From: JAGWBF01 sp963663025
GTDB lineage: Bacteria > Chloroflexota > Dehalococcoidia > Lucifugimonadales > JAGWBF01
NCBI GenBank assembly: GCA_963663025.1
Contig: OY760073.1
Span: 558,001-622,000 of the forward strand
Direction: 5' to 3'
Length of the DNA: 64,000 bases
A model generated the notes under the pieces. It saw only the letters and a program-made list of their open reading frames with translations. It searched no databases and was not told the origin of the DNA. Both the position numbers and the translations under genes were made by a program. Shown here one piece after another: positions 24,451-33,102 of the stretch; the first letter of the stretch is position 1, and each line of letters opens with the position of its first letter.

Positions 24451-24643
24451 AGCCTCGGCGACGATGGCGTTCCAGAGGTTGCGCTCGGTCTTGGACAGGG
24501 TGCGGTCTATATCTGTCGTAGCTCTGCCCTCCCGGAGGAAGGTGGCCTCCCCCCGAACGGCTCAGCGGGGAAACTCTTTACTTGTCAATATTACCATACG
24601 GCAATCCATTGCCAGTACCACGACCCATGGGGCAACACGAGAG

Positions 24644-25543
24644 CTATTGGCTGGCCGAGCTAAGAATTACGGCGATTATTCCGCCCACGCTCAGGAGAGT
24701 GCCAGCCACCAACATCGAGTTTATCCGTTCAAGGCGTTGCAGGAAGATGTGGGCCAGCACCAGTGTGATGATGGGAGAACTGGCGATGAGGGGAGAAACA
24801 GCGGTTACAGGCGCCCTGCTCAGTGCGAGAAACACGGCTGTTACCGCCAAGCCTTGAAGGACCCCGATAGCCGCGCACATCCAGAGGTACTTCGGCGGGA
24901 CAGTGCGGATGCTTCGAATAGCGTCCCTATACGTGAAGGTGAACAACATCGCGGCCCCGATGGTCAGGGCAAAGGCGGCCGCTATGAGTGGGGAAAGGGT
25001 ATCCGAAACCAGGCTGCGGCTGATGGTGTCCCGTATGGCAAAGGCGATTGCTGCTCCGGCTGCCAGGAAATACCCCAGGCTCCTGACGCTTGTGCCGGAA
25101 TTCTCATCCCTTGTTGCGGCTCCTCCCTTGATCACCAGAACGAGGCCCGCGACCACCGACACGGTGCCGATGGCGCCGATGGTTGTGGGGGCCTCGCCGA
25201 GGATTATTGTGCTCAGGACCAGTGCGAAGAGGGGTTGGATTGCCCCCATGGGCGTTGCTCTGGAAGCCCCTACCATGCTCACGGCGGTGTAGTTGAACAC
25301 CCGGGCGATCGGATATGCCAGGGCGGCGATGATCACCAGCCATCCCAAGATGGGCCAGGAGAGGGCGTCAGCCTTGGACCAGTGTATGGACCAGGCCAGC
25401 GCCTGGACGACTACCGCACCGGAGAGGACACCATAGAAAGTAGCTGTTGCAGGGGCAATCCATTGGGTTGCTATCCGTACCATGATTAACCCGCTGGAAA
25501 ACCCTAGGGCCCCAAGGAGGGCAAATGCGATGGCTAGACCCAA
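24644..25543 (-). CDS. DMT-superfamily (EamA) transporter
   Basis: A 299-residue inner-membrane protein with ten hydrophobic helices in two EamA repeats. Repeat one ends around PLFALVLSTIILGEAPTTIG, with the typical E-x-P/E-A-P near the end of helix 4. Repeat two ends similarly at TLVLAHIFLQRLERINSMLV. Such proteins export amino acids or other small metabolites; the substrate is unknown. It is the last gene of the minus-strand run before tRNA-Glu. Confidence 0.85.
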   Translation of the reverse strand: MGLAIAFALLGALGFSSGLIMVRIATQWIAPATATFYGVLSGAVVVQALAWSIHWSKADALSWPILGWLVIIAALAYPIARVFNYTAVSMVGASRATPMGAIQPLFALVLSTIILGEAPTTIGAIGTVSVVAGLVLVIKGGAATRDENSGTSVRSLGYFLAAGAAIAFAIRDTISRSLVSDTLSPLIAAAFALTIGAAMLFTFTYRDAIRSIRTVPPKYLWMCAAIGVLQGLAVTAVFLALSRAPVTAVSPLIASSPIITLVLAHIFLQRLERINSMLVAGTLLSVGGIIAVILSSASQ

Positions 25544-25650
25544 TACTCACCCTTTGGTCTCTCAAGGAGCCGCATACGCTGCGCGATGGAGGGAACAAGT
25601 CCCACGGCGGGGTCAAGAATAGTTGTTCCCGGGTAGAAGCATTAAAGTGG

Positions 25651-25726
25651 TGCCCCCAAGGGGCTTCGATCCCCTGATCTCCACCTTGAAAGGGTGGCGT
25701 CCTTGACCTGGCTAGACGATGGGGGC
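25651..25726 (-). tRNA. tRNA-Glu (anticodon TTC)
   Basis: Read on the minus strand, the 76 bases fold as a full cloverleaf. The acceptor GCCCCCA pairs with TGGGGGC plus discriminator A. The anticodon stem CCACC/GGTGG encloses the loop CTTTCAA with anticodon TTC. The T arm AGGGG/CCCCT encloses ATCGAAG. TCGTCTAG in the D region is typical of tRNA-Glu. CCA is not encoded. It lies only 22 bases downstream of argC and may be co-transcribed. Confidence 0.95.
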
Positions 25727-25748
25727 ACGGGGAGGCATTATACAGCAG

Positions 25749-26783
25749 CTAGGGGTAGAGCGCTAGTAGGCCCAGGGCCGACGTTTCGTCCAGGCCGAAC
25801 ATGAGGTTCATGTTCTGCACCGCCTGCCCTGCCGCGCCCTTTATCAGGTTGTCGATGCAGCTTACCACCACCAGCTTGCCAGCCCTTACATCTATAGTAG
25901 GGTGCACGAGGCACATGTTGGTGCCCGTCGTGTGCTTGGTTTGCGGTGGCTGTCCGGTGACCCGCACGAAGGGCTCGTCGGCGTAGAAGTCGCGGTAGAG
26001 TTCTAGTACCTGTTCCCTGGTGATGGACGAGTCCAGGATTGGTGCATAGCAGGTTGCCATTATGCCCCGTACCATAGGTATGCGGTGGGGAATGAAGGTG
26101 ACCTTTGCAGGGGATGCTTCTCGCAGCTCCCCAAGCTCCTGGGCTATCTCCGGCTGGTGTCCATGGCCTTCCAGTCCGTACGCAACCACGTTTTCGTCAG
26201 CCTCTGCGAAATGGTCCAGGGTGCTGGCCGAGAGGCCTCCTCGGCCAGCACCCGAGATTCCCGACTTGGCGTCCACGACAATGTCGTCGGCGATAATCCC
26301 TTCCCTCACAGCAGGGGCCAGCCCAAGGATGGAAGCCTCAGGATAGCAGCCGGGGTTGGCGACCAAGCTAGTGGAGCTTATAGCCTGCCGATGAATCTCG
26401 GGCAGCCCGTACACAGCTTTTTCGACTAGATGAGGCGCGGGGTGCTCCGTCTTGTATGCTCGCTCGTACTCCGCGACATCGTGCATGCGGAAGTCGGCGG
26501 CTATATCTATAGCCTTGGCCCCTCCCTCCACGATGGGAAGAAGCGCCTCTGCGCTGGCACCGCTGGGCAGCGCAGAGAAGGCTACGTCAACGGACCCCAC
26601 TATGGATTCCGTTATTGGCAGGTCTATGCTGGACAGATGAGGAAGCACATCGGGAAGCTGCTTTCCGGCGGTGCTGCGCCCCGTGACGGATACGACTTCA
26701 ACCTCGGGGTGGTGCCACAATATCTTTACCAGCTCCGCTCCGGCGTAGCCTGTGACGTTGATTATTCCTGCTCTTATCGTCAT
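25749..26783 (-). CDS. argC: N-acetyl-gamma-glutamyl-phosphate reductase
   Basis: Reduces N-acetyl-glutamyl phosphate to the semialdehyde with NADPH, third step of arginine synthesis. 344 residues, normal length. The Rossmann start reads IINVTGYAGAELVKIL, the catalytic Cys146 lies in VANPGCYPEA, and KSGISGAGRG and the His of IPHRIPMVRG complete the active site. No other arg gene is within the window. It lies 18 bases downstream of nth on the same strand. Confidence 0.95.
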   Translation of the reverse strand: MTIRAGIINVTGYAGAELVKILWHHPEVEVVSVTGRSTAGKQLPDVLPHLSSIDLPITESIVGSVDVAFSALPSGASAEALLPIVEGGAKAIDIAADFRMHDVAEYERAYKTEHPAPHLVEKAVYGLPEIHRQAISSTSLVANPGCYPEASILGLAPAVREGIIADDIVVDAKSGISGAGRGGLSASTLDHFAEADENVVAYGLEGHGHQPEIAQELGELREASPAKVTFIPHRIPMVRGIMATCYAPILDSSITREQVLELYRDFYADEPFVRVTGQPPQTKHTTGTNMCLVHPTIDVRAGKLVVVSCIDNLIKGAAGQAVQNMNLMFGLDETSALGLLALYP

Positions 26784-26801
26784 TGCTGTACTGCCATTTC
26801 A

Positions 26802-27599
26802 CTAGGTGGTTGGTGCGGCAACCCTCTTCTTCGGTTTGTTGGAAGCGCCGTTCTTCTTCTTGGCCATCTTCTCCCACAAGCCGTTGGACGGACAGGCATA
26901 AGCCAGCACACACAGATGGCACCACGGCCTTGGCGCCTTGCAGACCCTGCGTCCATGGGTGATCAGCGCAACGTGGAAGTCGAAAACCTGCTCCGGCAGG
27001 ACCGATGCTTCCAGAATGTCATGGGCCTGTTCGAAATTCGTTTTGGGACCGATCAGTCCCAGCCTCTTGGACACGCGAAAGATGTGGGTATCGACAGCCA
27101 TGGCCGGCATCCCAAGTGCAAAGCTCAGGATGATGGCGGCGGTCTTGGGGCCCACTCCGGGCAGCTGTTTCAGCCAAGCCTTTGCATCTTCCAGGGGCAT
27201 GTCCTTCAAGAAGTGCAGGTCCAGGGAACCCCGCATCTCCAGGATGAGGTTAAGCACCTCCTTTATCCGGGGGGCTTTGACCTTTGCAAGGCCTCCGGGC
27301 TTGATGCACTCAGCTATCAGGTCCAGGTCGCCGTCAGCAACCGCTTCGAAACTCTCGAAAGTTGCCATCAGCTGATTGAAAGCGCGCTCGGAGTTGATGT
27401 CCGAGGTGTGCTGCGAGAGGATGGTAAATACCAGCTCCGAGGTGGGGTCGTAGCGGGGCTCCTTAGGGAAGGGCGCGTACTCCCTCGCCAGGATATCCAG
27501 CACATCTGGTGAACTGATCCTGGCCCGGCCCCTATTTCCTTTCTTGGGCTTGGCTGCCTTGGAAACGGGTTTCTTTGTCGAATTTTCAGATGGTGGCAC
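26802..27599 (-). CDS. nth: Endonuclease III (DNA glycosylase/AP lyase)
   Basis: Removes oxidised pyrimidines from DNA and nicks at the abasic site. The helix-hairpin-helix reads LPGVGPKTAAIIL with catalytic Lys152, and the catalytic Asp170 is in AVDTHIFRV. The [4Fe-4S] motif C-x6-C-x2-C-x5-C is complete (Cys220, 227, 230, 236). Lys/Arg-rich tails at both ends (residues 9-27 and 246-260) make it longer than the usual 210 residues and may add DNA affinity. Confidence 0.93.
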   Translation of the reverse strand: MPPSENSTKKPVSKAAKPKKGNRGRARISSPDVLDILAREYAPFPKEPRYDPTSELVFTILSQHTSDINSERAFNQLMATFESFEAVADGDLDLIAECIKPGGLAKVKAPRIKEVLNLILEMRGSLDLHFLKDMPLEDAKAWLKQLPGVGPKTAAIILSFALGMPAMAVDTHIFRVSKRLGLIGPKTNFEQAHDILEASVLPEQVFDFHVALITHGRRVCKAPRPWCHLCVLAYACPSNGLWEKMAKKKNGASNKPKKRVAAPTT

Positions 27600-27657
27600 G
27601 GGCCGATTTTAGCATTTCCCGGCCTTCCGTCCAACCGACTTGTGTATCGGTAGCGTG

Positions 27658-27666
27658 TGCTATACT
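27658..27666 (+). promoter_or_regulatory. Extended -10 promoter for the HEAT-repeat gene
   Basis: TGC-TATACT (27658-27666) is a good extended -10. No strong -35 is seen (TTGTGT lies at N15). It is 69 bases upstream of the HEAT-repeat gene and in the gap after the divergent nth gene. Confidence 0.5.
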
Positions 27667-27734
27667 GATACCCGCCTTCGTCCTTTCTAGTGAGCGGGCA
27701 CACTGAAGACGGCGTTGGGTAGGAGGAACGGGGA

Positions 27735-28658
27735 TTGTCTCTGGATCAGTGCCTACAAGACATCGCTGATGCGGGTACCACCCTCAACTACAACATACTC
27801 GTAGGCTTGTCGGACCTGGCTCCGGCAGAGTTGGGGCACTTCGCCAAGTCCTGGTCCAAGATAAGCGTGGACCGGCGTCGTCACGTTATCGACTGCATGG
27901 TCGTAACGGCAGAGGAGAACGCCGACCTGGACTTCTGCTCTGTGATCAAGGTCTGTCTCAAGGACCCTGACGATCAGGTACGCCAGCGAGCTATCGAAGG
28001 GTTGTGGGAAGTGGAGGATAGGTCCCTTATCCTCTCGTTGGTAGAAGTGCTGAAAAGCGACGGTGCCGGCGAGGTCCGGGCTGCTGCCGCCATGGCTTTG
28101 GGCAAGTTCGCTGTGCTCGCCCAGGACGGTAAGGTGCTCTCCAAAGATGGCGACGAAGTCAGAGAGAGCCTGCTGCAGGTGCTCGAGAACGAGGGCGAGT
28201 GGCTGGGAGTGCGACGGCGGGCGCTGGAATCGGCGGCGCCCTTCGACATGGCCCAGATTCACAAGTACATCCAGTGGGCCTACGACAGCGACGATGTGGA
28301 CCTGAAGTGCAGCTCCCTTTACGCCATGGGCAAGACCGGCAACTCCAACTGGCTGCCCGTCCTTTACCGGGAGCTGCAGAGCAGCCTTCCTCCCATGCGG
28401 TACGAAGCCGCCACTGCCTGCGGAGAGATAGATGAGGAGGAAGCTGCCCCTCACCTGGTCTCCCTGATACAGGATGATGACTTCCAGGTGCAGCTTGCGG
28501 CTATCGGGGCCTTGGGCAAAATCGGAGGCTCCCTCTCCAAGAAAGCCCTACGGCACTGCTTGAAGATGGGAGACCCGGTCCTGGAGGATGCTGCCAGGGA
28601 AGCCCTGGACGCCATCCAGGCAACCGAGGACCCCCTTTCTTTTCGTTTTGATTTCTGA
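27735..28658 (+). CDS. HEAT-repeat protein
   Basis: A 307-residue all-helical protein. Residues 70-300 hold about six HEAT/PBS-lyase-like repeats with the usual turn: DPDDQVRQRAIEGLWEV, GAGEVRAAAAMALGKF, DDFQVQLAAIGALGKIG, and GDPVLEDAAREALDAI. It has no signal peptide and is a likely cytoplasmic scaffold; the partner is unknown. The start is TTG with AGGAGG eight bases upstream. Its end overlaps the next gene. Confidence 0.82.
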   Translation: MSLDQCLQDIADAGTTLNYNILVGLSDLAPAELGHFAKSWSKISVDRRRHVIDCMVVTAEENADLDFCSVIKVCLKDPDDQVRQRAIEGLWEVEDRSLILSLVEVLKSDGAGEVRAAAAMALGKFAVLAQDGKVLSKDGDEVRESLLQVLENEGEWLGVRRRALESAAPFDMAQIHKYIQWAYDSDDVDLKCSSLYAMGKTGNSNWLPVLYRELQSSLPPMRYEAATACGEIDEEEAAPHLVSLIQDDDFQVQLAAIGALGKIGGSLSKKALRHCLKMGDPVLEDAAREALDAIQATEDPLSFRFDF

Positions 28659-29109
28659 GGCTGAGCACCACCTGATCATCGCATGGAGAGTGGCCCGGCT
28701 GGCCACGGTGGATGCCCAAGGATCACCCTCCGCAGTCCCAATCTGCTATGCCTTCGATGGACAGCACCTGTATTCGGTACTTGACCGGAAACCAAAGTCT
28801 GTCCAGCCGGAAAAGCTGAAGAGGGTGCGTAACATACGCTCCAATTCCCAGGTGTCCGTAGTGCTGGACAGCTACGACGAAGATTGGGGAACCCTCTGGT
28901 ATATACTGATTAAGGGTGAAGCCAACCTTCTTTACTCAGGGATGGTTGGACACGGAGAAGCCTTAGCACTGCTCCGTATGAAGTACCACCAGTACCGGCA
29001 AATGGACATTGACGGCAGCCCGGTGATTCGAATTACTCCCCAGCGAGTCACGTGCTGGGGGAGGCTTCCCGCCCGGTCTTCGGTGTCAACCCAGGTGGAG
29101 GAGAACTAA
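28648..29109 (+). CDS. PPOX-class FMN/F420-binding protein (Rv0121-like)
   Basis: About 153 residues of split-barrel fold of the pyridoxamine-phosphate-oxidase class. The pattern WRVARLATVDAQGSPSAVPI, YSVLDRKPKSVQ, RVRNIRSNSQVSVVLDSYDE and DWGTLWYILIKGEA matches the Rv0121-type family thought to use F420. An ATG at 28588 is in frame, but would overlap the HEAT gene by 71 bases; TTG at 28648 gives an 11-base overlap and the family N-terminus. No F420 synthesis gene is in the window, so the cofactor is inferred. Confidence 0.78.
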   Translation: MISEAEHHLIIAWRVARLATVDAQGSPSAVPICYAFDGQHLYSVLDRKPKSVQPEKLKRVRNIRSNSQVSVVLDSYDEDWGTLWYILIKGEANLLYSGMVGHGEALALLRMKYHQYRQMDIDGSPVIRITPQRVTCWGRLPARSSVSTQVEEN

Positions 29110-29112
29110 GCT

Positions 29113-29649
29113 GTGCAAGACGATATCTCAAACACTTCCCAGCCGGGCAGCCCGGAGAAGATATACGAGTGGGACGTGGCCCAGATCGGTGATGCCTCCC
29201 CACCCTTCGTCTATGAGGTCTCTGTCGAGAACATCGCCGATTACTGCAGGGCTGTGCAGTATGAGAACCCGATTTATACCAACGAGGGAGCCGCCAGGGA
29301 AGCGGGGTACCCAGGCATCTTCGCTCCGGCTACCATGATCTACACCTATGCCCCCCAGAGGCGCGTGGATGTGGTCGACGCCAGGGGATACGTTGCCCCC
29401 GAGCAATCGCAGGCCGCCCCAAGGAGCACACCCTTCGTGGCTACAGAGGTGCGCTTCCAGGGGTCGTCGGTCGTACCGGGGGACACCATCACCAGCATAA
29501 CCACGGTGGCCGACAAATTTCAGCGCCGAGACAACAAGTTCATTACCTTCAGGGTGACAGCCCACAACCAGCGCAATGAGCTGGTAGTCGAATACGACTA
29601 CATCTGCCTGTGGGAATCGCCCACCCGGAAGTCGCCTCCGGGCAGCTAG
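29113..29649 (+). CDS. MaoC-like (FAS1-type) dehydratase domain protein
   Basis: A 178-residue hot-dog-fold protein similar to the N-terminal half of MaoC-like dehydratases. Y-E-V-S-V-E-N-I-x-x-Y-C-R-A-V, ENPIYTNEGAAREAGYPGIFAPATM and the late PGDTITSITTVADKFQRR are family features. Such proteins hydrate or dehydrate enoyl-CoA compounds, often as pairs of subunits; only one is seen here. GTG start with GGAGGAG upstream. It converges on the maleylpyruvate-isomerase-like gene. Confidence 0.78.
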   Translation: MQDDISNTSQPGSPEKIYEWDVAQIGDASPPFVYEVSVENIADYCRAVQYENPIYTNEGAAREAGYPGIFAPATMIYTYAPQRRVDVVDARGYVAPEQSQAAPRSTPFVATEVRFQGSSVVPGDTITSITTVADKFQRRDNKFITFRVTAHNQRNELVVEYDYICLWESPTRKSPPGS

Positions 29650-30488
29650 AACCAGCTATCAAACATGGCGCAGTGTCTCGAGTCCTCGATCTCGCTCTCA
29701 GCCATCAGACCTTGTGCCACCGCCTGGCGGCTCTTGATCCGACCGTAAGCCATCAGCACGTAGGTCTCCGCATCGCAGTCGAACTGCACGTCCGAGGGGC
29801 TGCTCACCCCTTCCTCTACATGGCAGTCATCTCCGGATACGATCACGTCAACTGTTCGGCTTAGAGGCCCTGAAATGCGGAACCGGTACCTGAGAGAAGA
29901 AGCCAGCTTGGGGCCGGCTTTGAAGATCACACCCCACCATCTGGGGGCTTCGTCCAGAAAAGCGGGCAGAGCTTCAGGATTGATGTGGGCGTCGGCATCA
30001 AAGCCGGAGCGCATGTCCCACGAATGCATCGCCTGCTCCGCGATTGATAGATTGATGTAGGCTCGCACGGTGCGATTCCCCCTACCATGCCAGCAGAGGT
30101 TCTCCAGGACGTCGGGGGTTATTCCGGACAGAATCTCATTCAAGCGCTGGGCGCTATCCCGAAAGTAAGGCACCAGGTTGCCCTGGTGCTCCTTTTGGAC
30201 AGCGATAGCCCGGTCTGCGATGACCTGGTCCCTGGCCGGGCCGCCGGCAGGCATGTTGTATCCGGCTGGTTCCGTGGGAGGTTCACCCCTGATACCCCGT
30301 CCGATATTGTCCGCCCGGCCTGCGTGTCCGTTGGCCAAGTGAGCGATCACGTCAGCGGCGCTCCATTTGTCGCAGGCGCTGCTCCTTTGCCAATCTTCAT
30401 CGGTGAAGGCTTCAATGATGCCCCGCAAGGAGTCAGATTCGCGCTTATGCACCTGGACTCTTTCCTGGGCCTCTTCGATAGTTGTCAT
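29646..30488 (-). CDS. DinB/mycothiol-dependent maleylpyruvate-isomerase-like protein
   Basis: A 280-residue protein with an N-terminal four-helix DinB-like domain. DWQRSSACDKWSAADVIAHLANGHAGR carries the first conserved His, and SIAEQAMHSWDMR the H-x-W-D motif with metal-binding His. The C-terminal domain of about 100 residues resembles those attached to mycothiol-dependent maleylpyruvate isomerases. An open frame runs 35 codons further upstream, but the ATG at 30488 follows GGAGCGGGAA. It stands divergent to three gentisate-dioxygenase-like bicupins, which gives the isomerase guess some support. The wider family also holds thiol transferases of other use. Confidence 0.68.
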   Translation of the reverse strand: MTTIEEAQERVQVHKRESDSLRGIIEAFTDEDWQRSSACDKWSAADVIAHLANGHAGRADNIGRGIRGEPPTEPAGYNMPAGGPARDQVIADRAIAVQKEHQGNLVPYFRDSAQRLNEILSGITPDVLENLCWHGRGNRTVRAYINLSIAEQAMHSWDMRSGFDADAHINPEALPAFLDEAPRWWGVIFKAGPKLASSLRYRFRISGPLSRTVDVIVSGDDCHVEEGVSSPSDVQFDCDAETYVLMAYGRIKSRQAVAQGLMAESEIEDSRHCAMFDSWF

Positions 30489-30620
30489 TTCCCGCTCCAG
30501 AATGTTTTGGCTTGGGGCCGCATGGGCCATGACTATGATAGCACCGCGCCGGTCTTCCGGTCGTCCGGGGAATGGGCCATCCCTTGCCGGCAAAGAACGT
30601 ACAAGTGGGGGAATTGAATG

Positions 30621-30649
30621 TTGACAACTACATAGGCGAATGGTACAAG
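30621..30649 (+). promoter_or_regulatory. Promoter of the first bicupin gene
   Basis: TTGACA at 30621-30626, 17 bases, TACAAG at 30644-30649. It is about 75 bases before the ATG and shares the string CATAGGCG with the promoter region of the third bicupin. Confidence 0.5.
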
Positions 30650-30722
30650 TTAGTGGTGTTACCCTGGCCCCAGTGTAAAAGCCGGGAAGGTCAGCACCGT
30701 ATCACCGATTTTAGGAGGAGCG

Positions 30723-31799
30723 ATGCTCGAGAGAGAACGGGTAAGGGAAAAAGAATCAGAACCCATCCAGTATGATACCTCAGCCCAGGACAACATTCGC
30801 AGGAGTCGCACGAAGAAGGAAGTTCTTGCGTCCCTTCCTCATGTTGTTAAATACGAGGACCGTCCCTGGACCCAGGGGATCAGCTGCACCCACAAGTACA
30901 TGAACAACATGCACCATGCAGCTCCCCCGGAGGAGTACACCCTCCCCTTCAATACCATGAACGCCTGGCATGAGATTCTCCGGCCCGGCAAGTACATGGG
31001 TACCCACCGCCACATCCTCGAGGCCATCTTCTACATCCAGGAAGGAAGCGGCTGGGAGATCCACGATGGTGTGCGCTGGGACTGGGAAGCGGGAGACATT
31101 CTCTGTGTGCCCACCTACTGCATTCACACCCACTTCTCGGACCCGGTAACCGGGGCAAGGTTCTTCGCCACAGCCCAGCGTCTATATGACATGATGGGTC
31201 TGGGCGGCACCGAACAGCTCGAGGTTCATCCCAACTACCGGGAGCTGACCGAAGAAGAGCAGAAGCTCATGGGCGCTGACGAAGAGCTTCAGAGGATCAT
31301 GGCGGAGCGGATGGCCTACCCCGATTTCCAGGGTGAGCCGAAGAACACCTACGAAATCTACATGAAGAAGCTCACCGACGACTCCAAGTGGAGAGCTGGC
31401 TGCACCCACGTGGTGAAGGGCAGCCAGATGCCCTGGGAAGAGACCCGGATGGGTCGCCTGAAGTACCTGGTTCATCCCAGAATTCCCACCGGGCTACTCA
31501 CCTATGAGGCTTGGATTCAGGAGATTCCGCCGGGAGGCTCCAGCGGAAAGCATCGTCATATGGGAGAAGAGTTGCAGCTGATCCTGGATGGCAGCGGCTA
31601 CGATATCCACGATGGTGTGAAGCACGAGTGGGCCGAGGGCGATGTGGTTGCGATCCCCCACAATACCGTTCACCAGCACTTCAACCCCGATCCCTACAAG
31701 CCCGCGCTGGTGTACCACGTCCAGTCCAGGCTCTTCGACTTCATAGGTCACGGCGGCATCGAACATCTGGAAGATGCTCCTGGATGGCAGGGCCGATAA
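30723..31799 (+). CDS. Gentisate-dioxygenase-like bicupin, copy 1
   Basis: A 358-residue protein with two cupin domains. Cupin 1 shows GTHRHILEAIFYI (His95, His97, Glu100) and CIHTHF (His135/137). Cupin 2 shows GKHRHMGEEL (His277, His279) and VHQHF (His317/319). Both metal sites look complete, whereas gentisate 1,2-dioxygenases usually keep one. The shape and spacing resemble those Fe(II) ring-cleaving enzymes. AGGAGGAG precedes the ATG. Two paralogues follow in tandem, each opening MLERER and sharing IHDGVRWDWEAGD and IPTGLLTYEAW. A perfect 12-base hairpin terminator follows this copy. The substrate is unknown. Confidence 0.8.
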   Translation: MLERERVREKESEPIQYDTSAQDNIRRSRTKKEVLASLPHVVKYEDRPWTQGISCTHKYMNNMHHAAPPEEYTLPFNTMNAWHEILRPGKYMGTHRHILEAIFYIQEGSGWEIHDGVRWDWEAGDILCVPTYCIHTHFSDPVTGARFFATAQRLYDMMGLGGTEQLEVHPNYRELTEEEQKLMGADEELQRIMAERMAYPDFQGEPKNTYEIYMKKLTDDSKWRAGCTHVVKGSQMPWEETRMGRLKYLVHPRIPTGLLTYEAWIQEIPPGGSSGKHRHMGEELQLILDGSGYDIHDGVKHEWAEGDVVAIPHNTVHQHFNPDPYKPALVYHVQSRLFDFIGHGGIEHLEDAPGWQGR

Positions 31800-31841
31800 G
31801 CCTTTCCCATTCCAGTCATCGGACAACAGCGGTTAGCCACG

Positions 31842-31877
31842 AGCGGGAGCCTGCACCACAGGCTCCCGCTTGCTTTT
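31842..31877 (+). terminator. Rho-independent terminator after bicupin 1
   Basis: A perfect 12-base stem AGCGGGAGCCTG / CAGGCTCCCGCT around the loop CACCA, followed by TGCTTTTA. It lies between bicupin copies 1 and 2, so transcripts of copy 1 may end here. Confidence 0.8.
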
Positions 31878-31900
31878 AGCCATATCTAAGGAGAGACAGG

Positions 31901-32980
31901 ATGCTGGAACGAGAGAGACTTAGGGAGCGGGAAGCCGAACCCATACAGTACGACACCTTTACCCAGGAAGGTCTTCGCAAGTTCAAGAGCCACAAGGAGA
32001 TCCTGGCTGAGCTGCCCCATGTGATCAAGTTCGAAGAGTTCCCCTGGACCCAGGGCGTGAGCTGTACTCACAAGCACCTGGACCGCAGGGACTCCCGCGC
32101 ACCCGTTGATGAGTGGATCGTGCCCTTTCATACCCTGCAGGCCCATCATGAGTGGCTGAAACCCGGCCACTACATGGGCACCCACCGGCACATACTGGAA
32201 GCTATCTTCTATATACAGGAAGGGGGCGGATACGAGATCCATGACGGGGTGCGTTGGGACTGGGAAGCGGGGGATGTCCTTTGTGTGCCTACCTACTGCA
32301 TCCACACCCACTTCGGCGACCCGGTCGTGGGCGCCCGTTTCTTCGCCGTAACCCAGAGGCTCTACGAGTTCATGGGATGCGGCGACAGGGAGCAGCTGGA
32401 GGTACATCCGAATTACCGCGAGCTCTCCCATGAAGAGAAGATGCTCATGGGTGCCGACGAGGAACTCCAGAGGATCATGGCGGAGAGGGTGGCCCACCCG
32501 ACCCTGGGACGAGAACCTACCAACACCTATGAAGAGTACATGGCCAAGCTGTCCGAAGAGGTGAAGTGGCGGCAAGGCTGCACCCATGTCGTGAAGGGTA
32601 AGGACCGGCCTTGGGAAGAGACCCAGATGGGCCGCCTCAAGTACCTTGTGCACCCCAAGATTCCCACGGGTCTGCTGACCTACGAAGCTTGGCTCCAGGA
32701 GCTTCCCCCGGGGGGACACAGTGGTAAGCATCGACACATGGCCGAAGAGCTTCACCTTGTCCTGGAGGGCAAGGGTTACGATATCCATGATGGGGTCCAA
32801 TGGGACTGGAACCAGTTCGACCTTGTCCACATCCCGAAGAACACGGTCCATCAGCACTTCAATGCCGACCCCTACAAGCCGTCTCTTACCTACCATGTGC
32901 AGTCCAGGTTGTTTGATTTCATTGGGCATGGCGGTGTAGAGCACCTTGAAGATGCACCTGGTTACAAGGCGCCAGCCTAG
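31901..32980 (+). CDS. Gentisate-dioxygenase-like bicupin, copy 2
   Basis: A 359-residue paralogue of the preceding gene. Both cupins keep their ligands: GTHRHILEAIFYI and CIHTHF in the first, SGKHRHMAEELHLVL and VHQHF in the second. It differs most in the segment before cupin 1 (HKHLDRRDSRAPVDEWIVPF, and HHEWLKPG for the AWHE seen in the other copies). This could change substrate specificity. AAGGAG precedes the ATG. No clear promoter is seen between it and copy 1 apart from read-through of the terminator. Confidence 0.8.
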   Translation: MLERERLREREAEPIQYDTFTQEGLRKFKSHKEILAELPHVIKFEEFPWTQGVSCTHKHLDRRDSRAPVDEWIVPFHTLQAHHEWLKPGHYMGTHRHILEAIFYIQEGGGYEIHDGVRWDWEAGDVLCVPTYCIHTHFGDPVVGARFFAVTQRLYEFMGCGDREQLEVHPNYRELSHEEKMLMGADEELQRIMAERVAHPTLGREPTNTYEEYMAKLSEEVKWRQGCTHVVKGKDRPWEETQMGRLKYLVHPKIPTGLLTYEAWLQELPPGGHSGKHRHMAEELHLVLEGKGYDIHDGVQWDWNQFDLVHIPKNTVHQHFNADPYKPSLTYHVQSRLFDFIGHGGVEHLEDAPGYKAPA

Positions 32981-32993
32981 CTCTGCAGATTTG

Positions 32994-33022
32994 TTGACAA
33001 GCTAACTGGCGGGGTCTAACAT
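32994..33022 (+). promoter_or_regulatory. Promoter of the third bicupin gene
   Basis: TTGACA at 32994-32999, exactly 17 bases, then TAACAT at 33017-33022. It gives a leader of about 75 bases, and shows that copy 3 can be expressed on its own. Confidence 0.65.
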
Positions 33023-33102
33023 AGGCGCAAGTCGGCCGCCGTTAGCTAACGAGAAGCGGAGGCCTGTCCCAAAGGGTTCAACAGAAAAGTTCAGGAGGAG
33101 CT

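Noticed and set aside
24416..25489. 357-codon plus-strand frame opposite the DMT transporter
   Set aside because: Antisense to a convincing ten-helix membrane protein; Gly/Asp/His-rich composition typical of a shadow frame.
31886..32944. 352-codon minus-strand frame opposite bicupin 2
   Set aside because: The mirror frame occurs opposite all three paralogues and follows from their codon use; no domain is seen.
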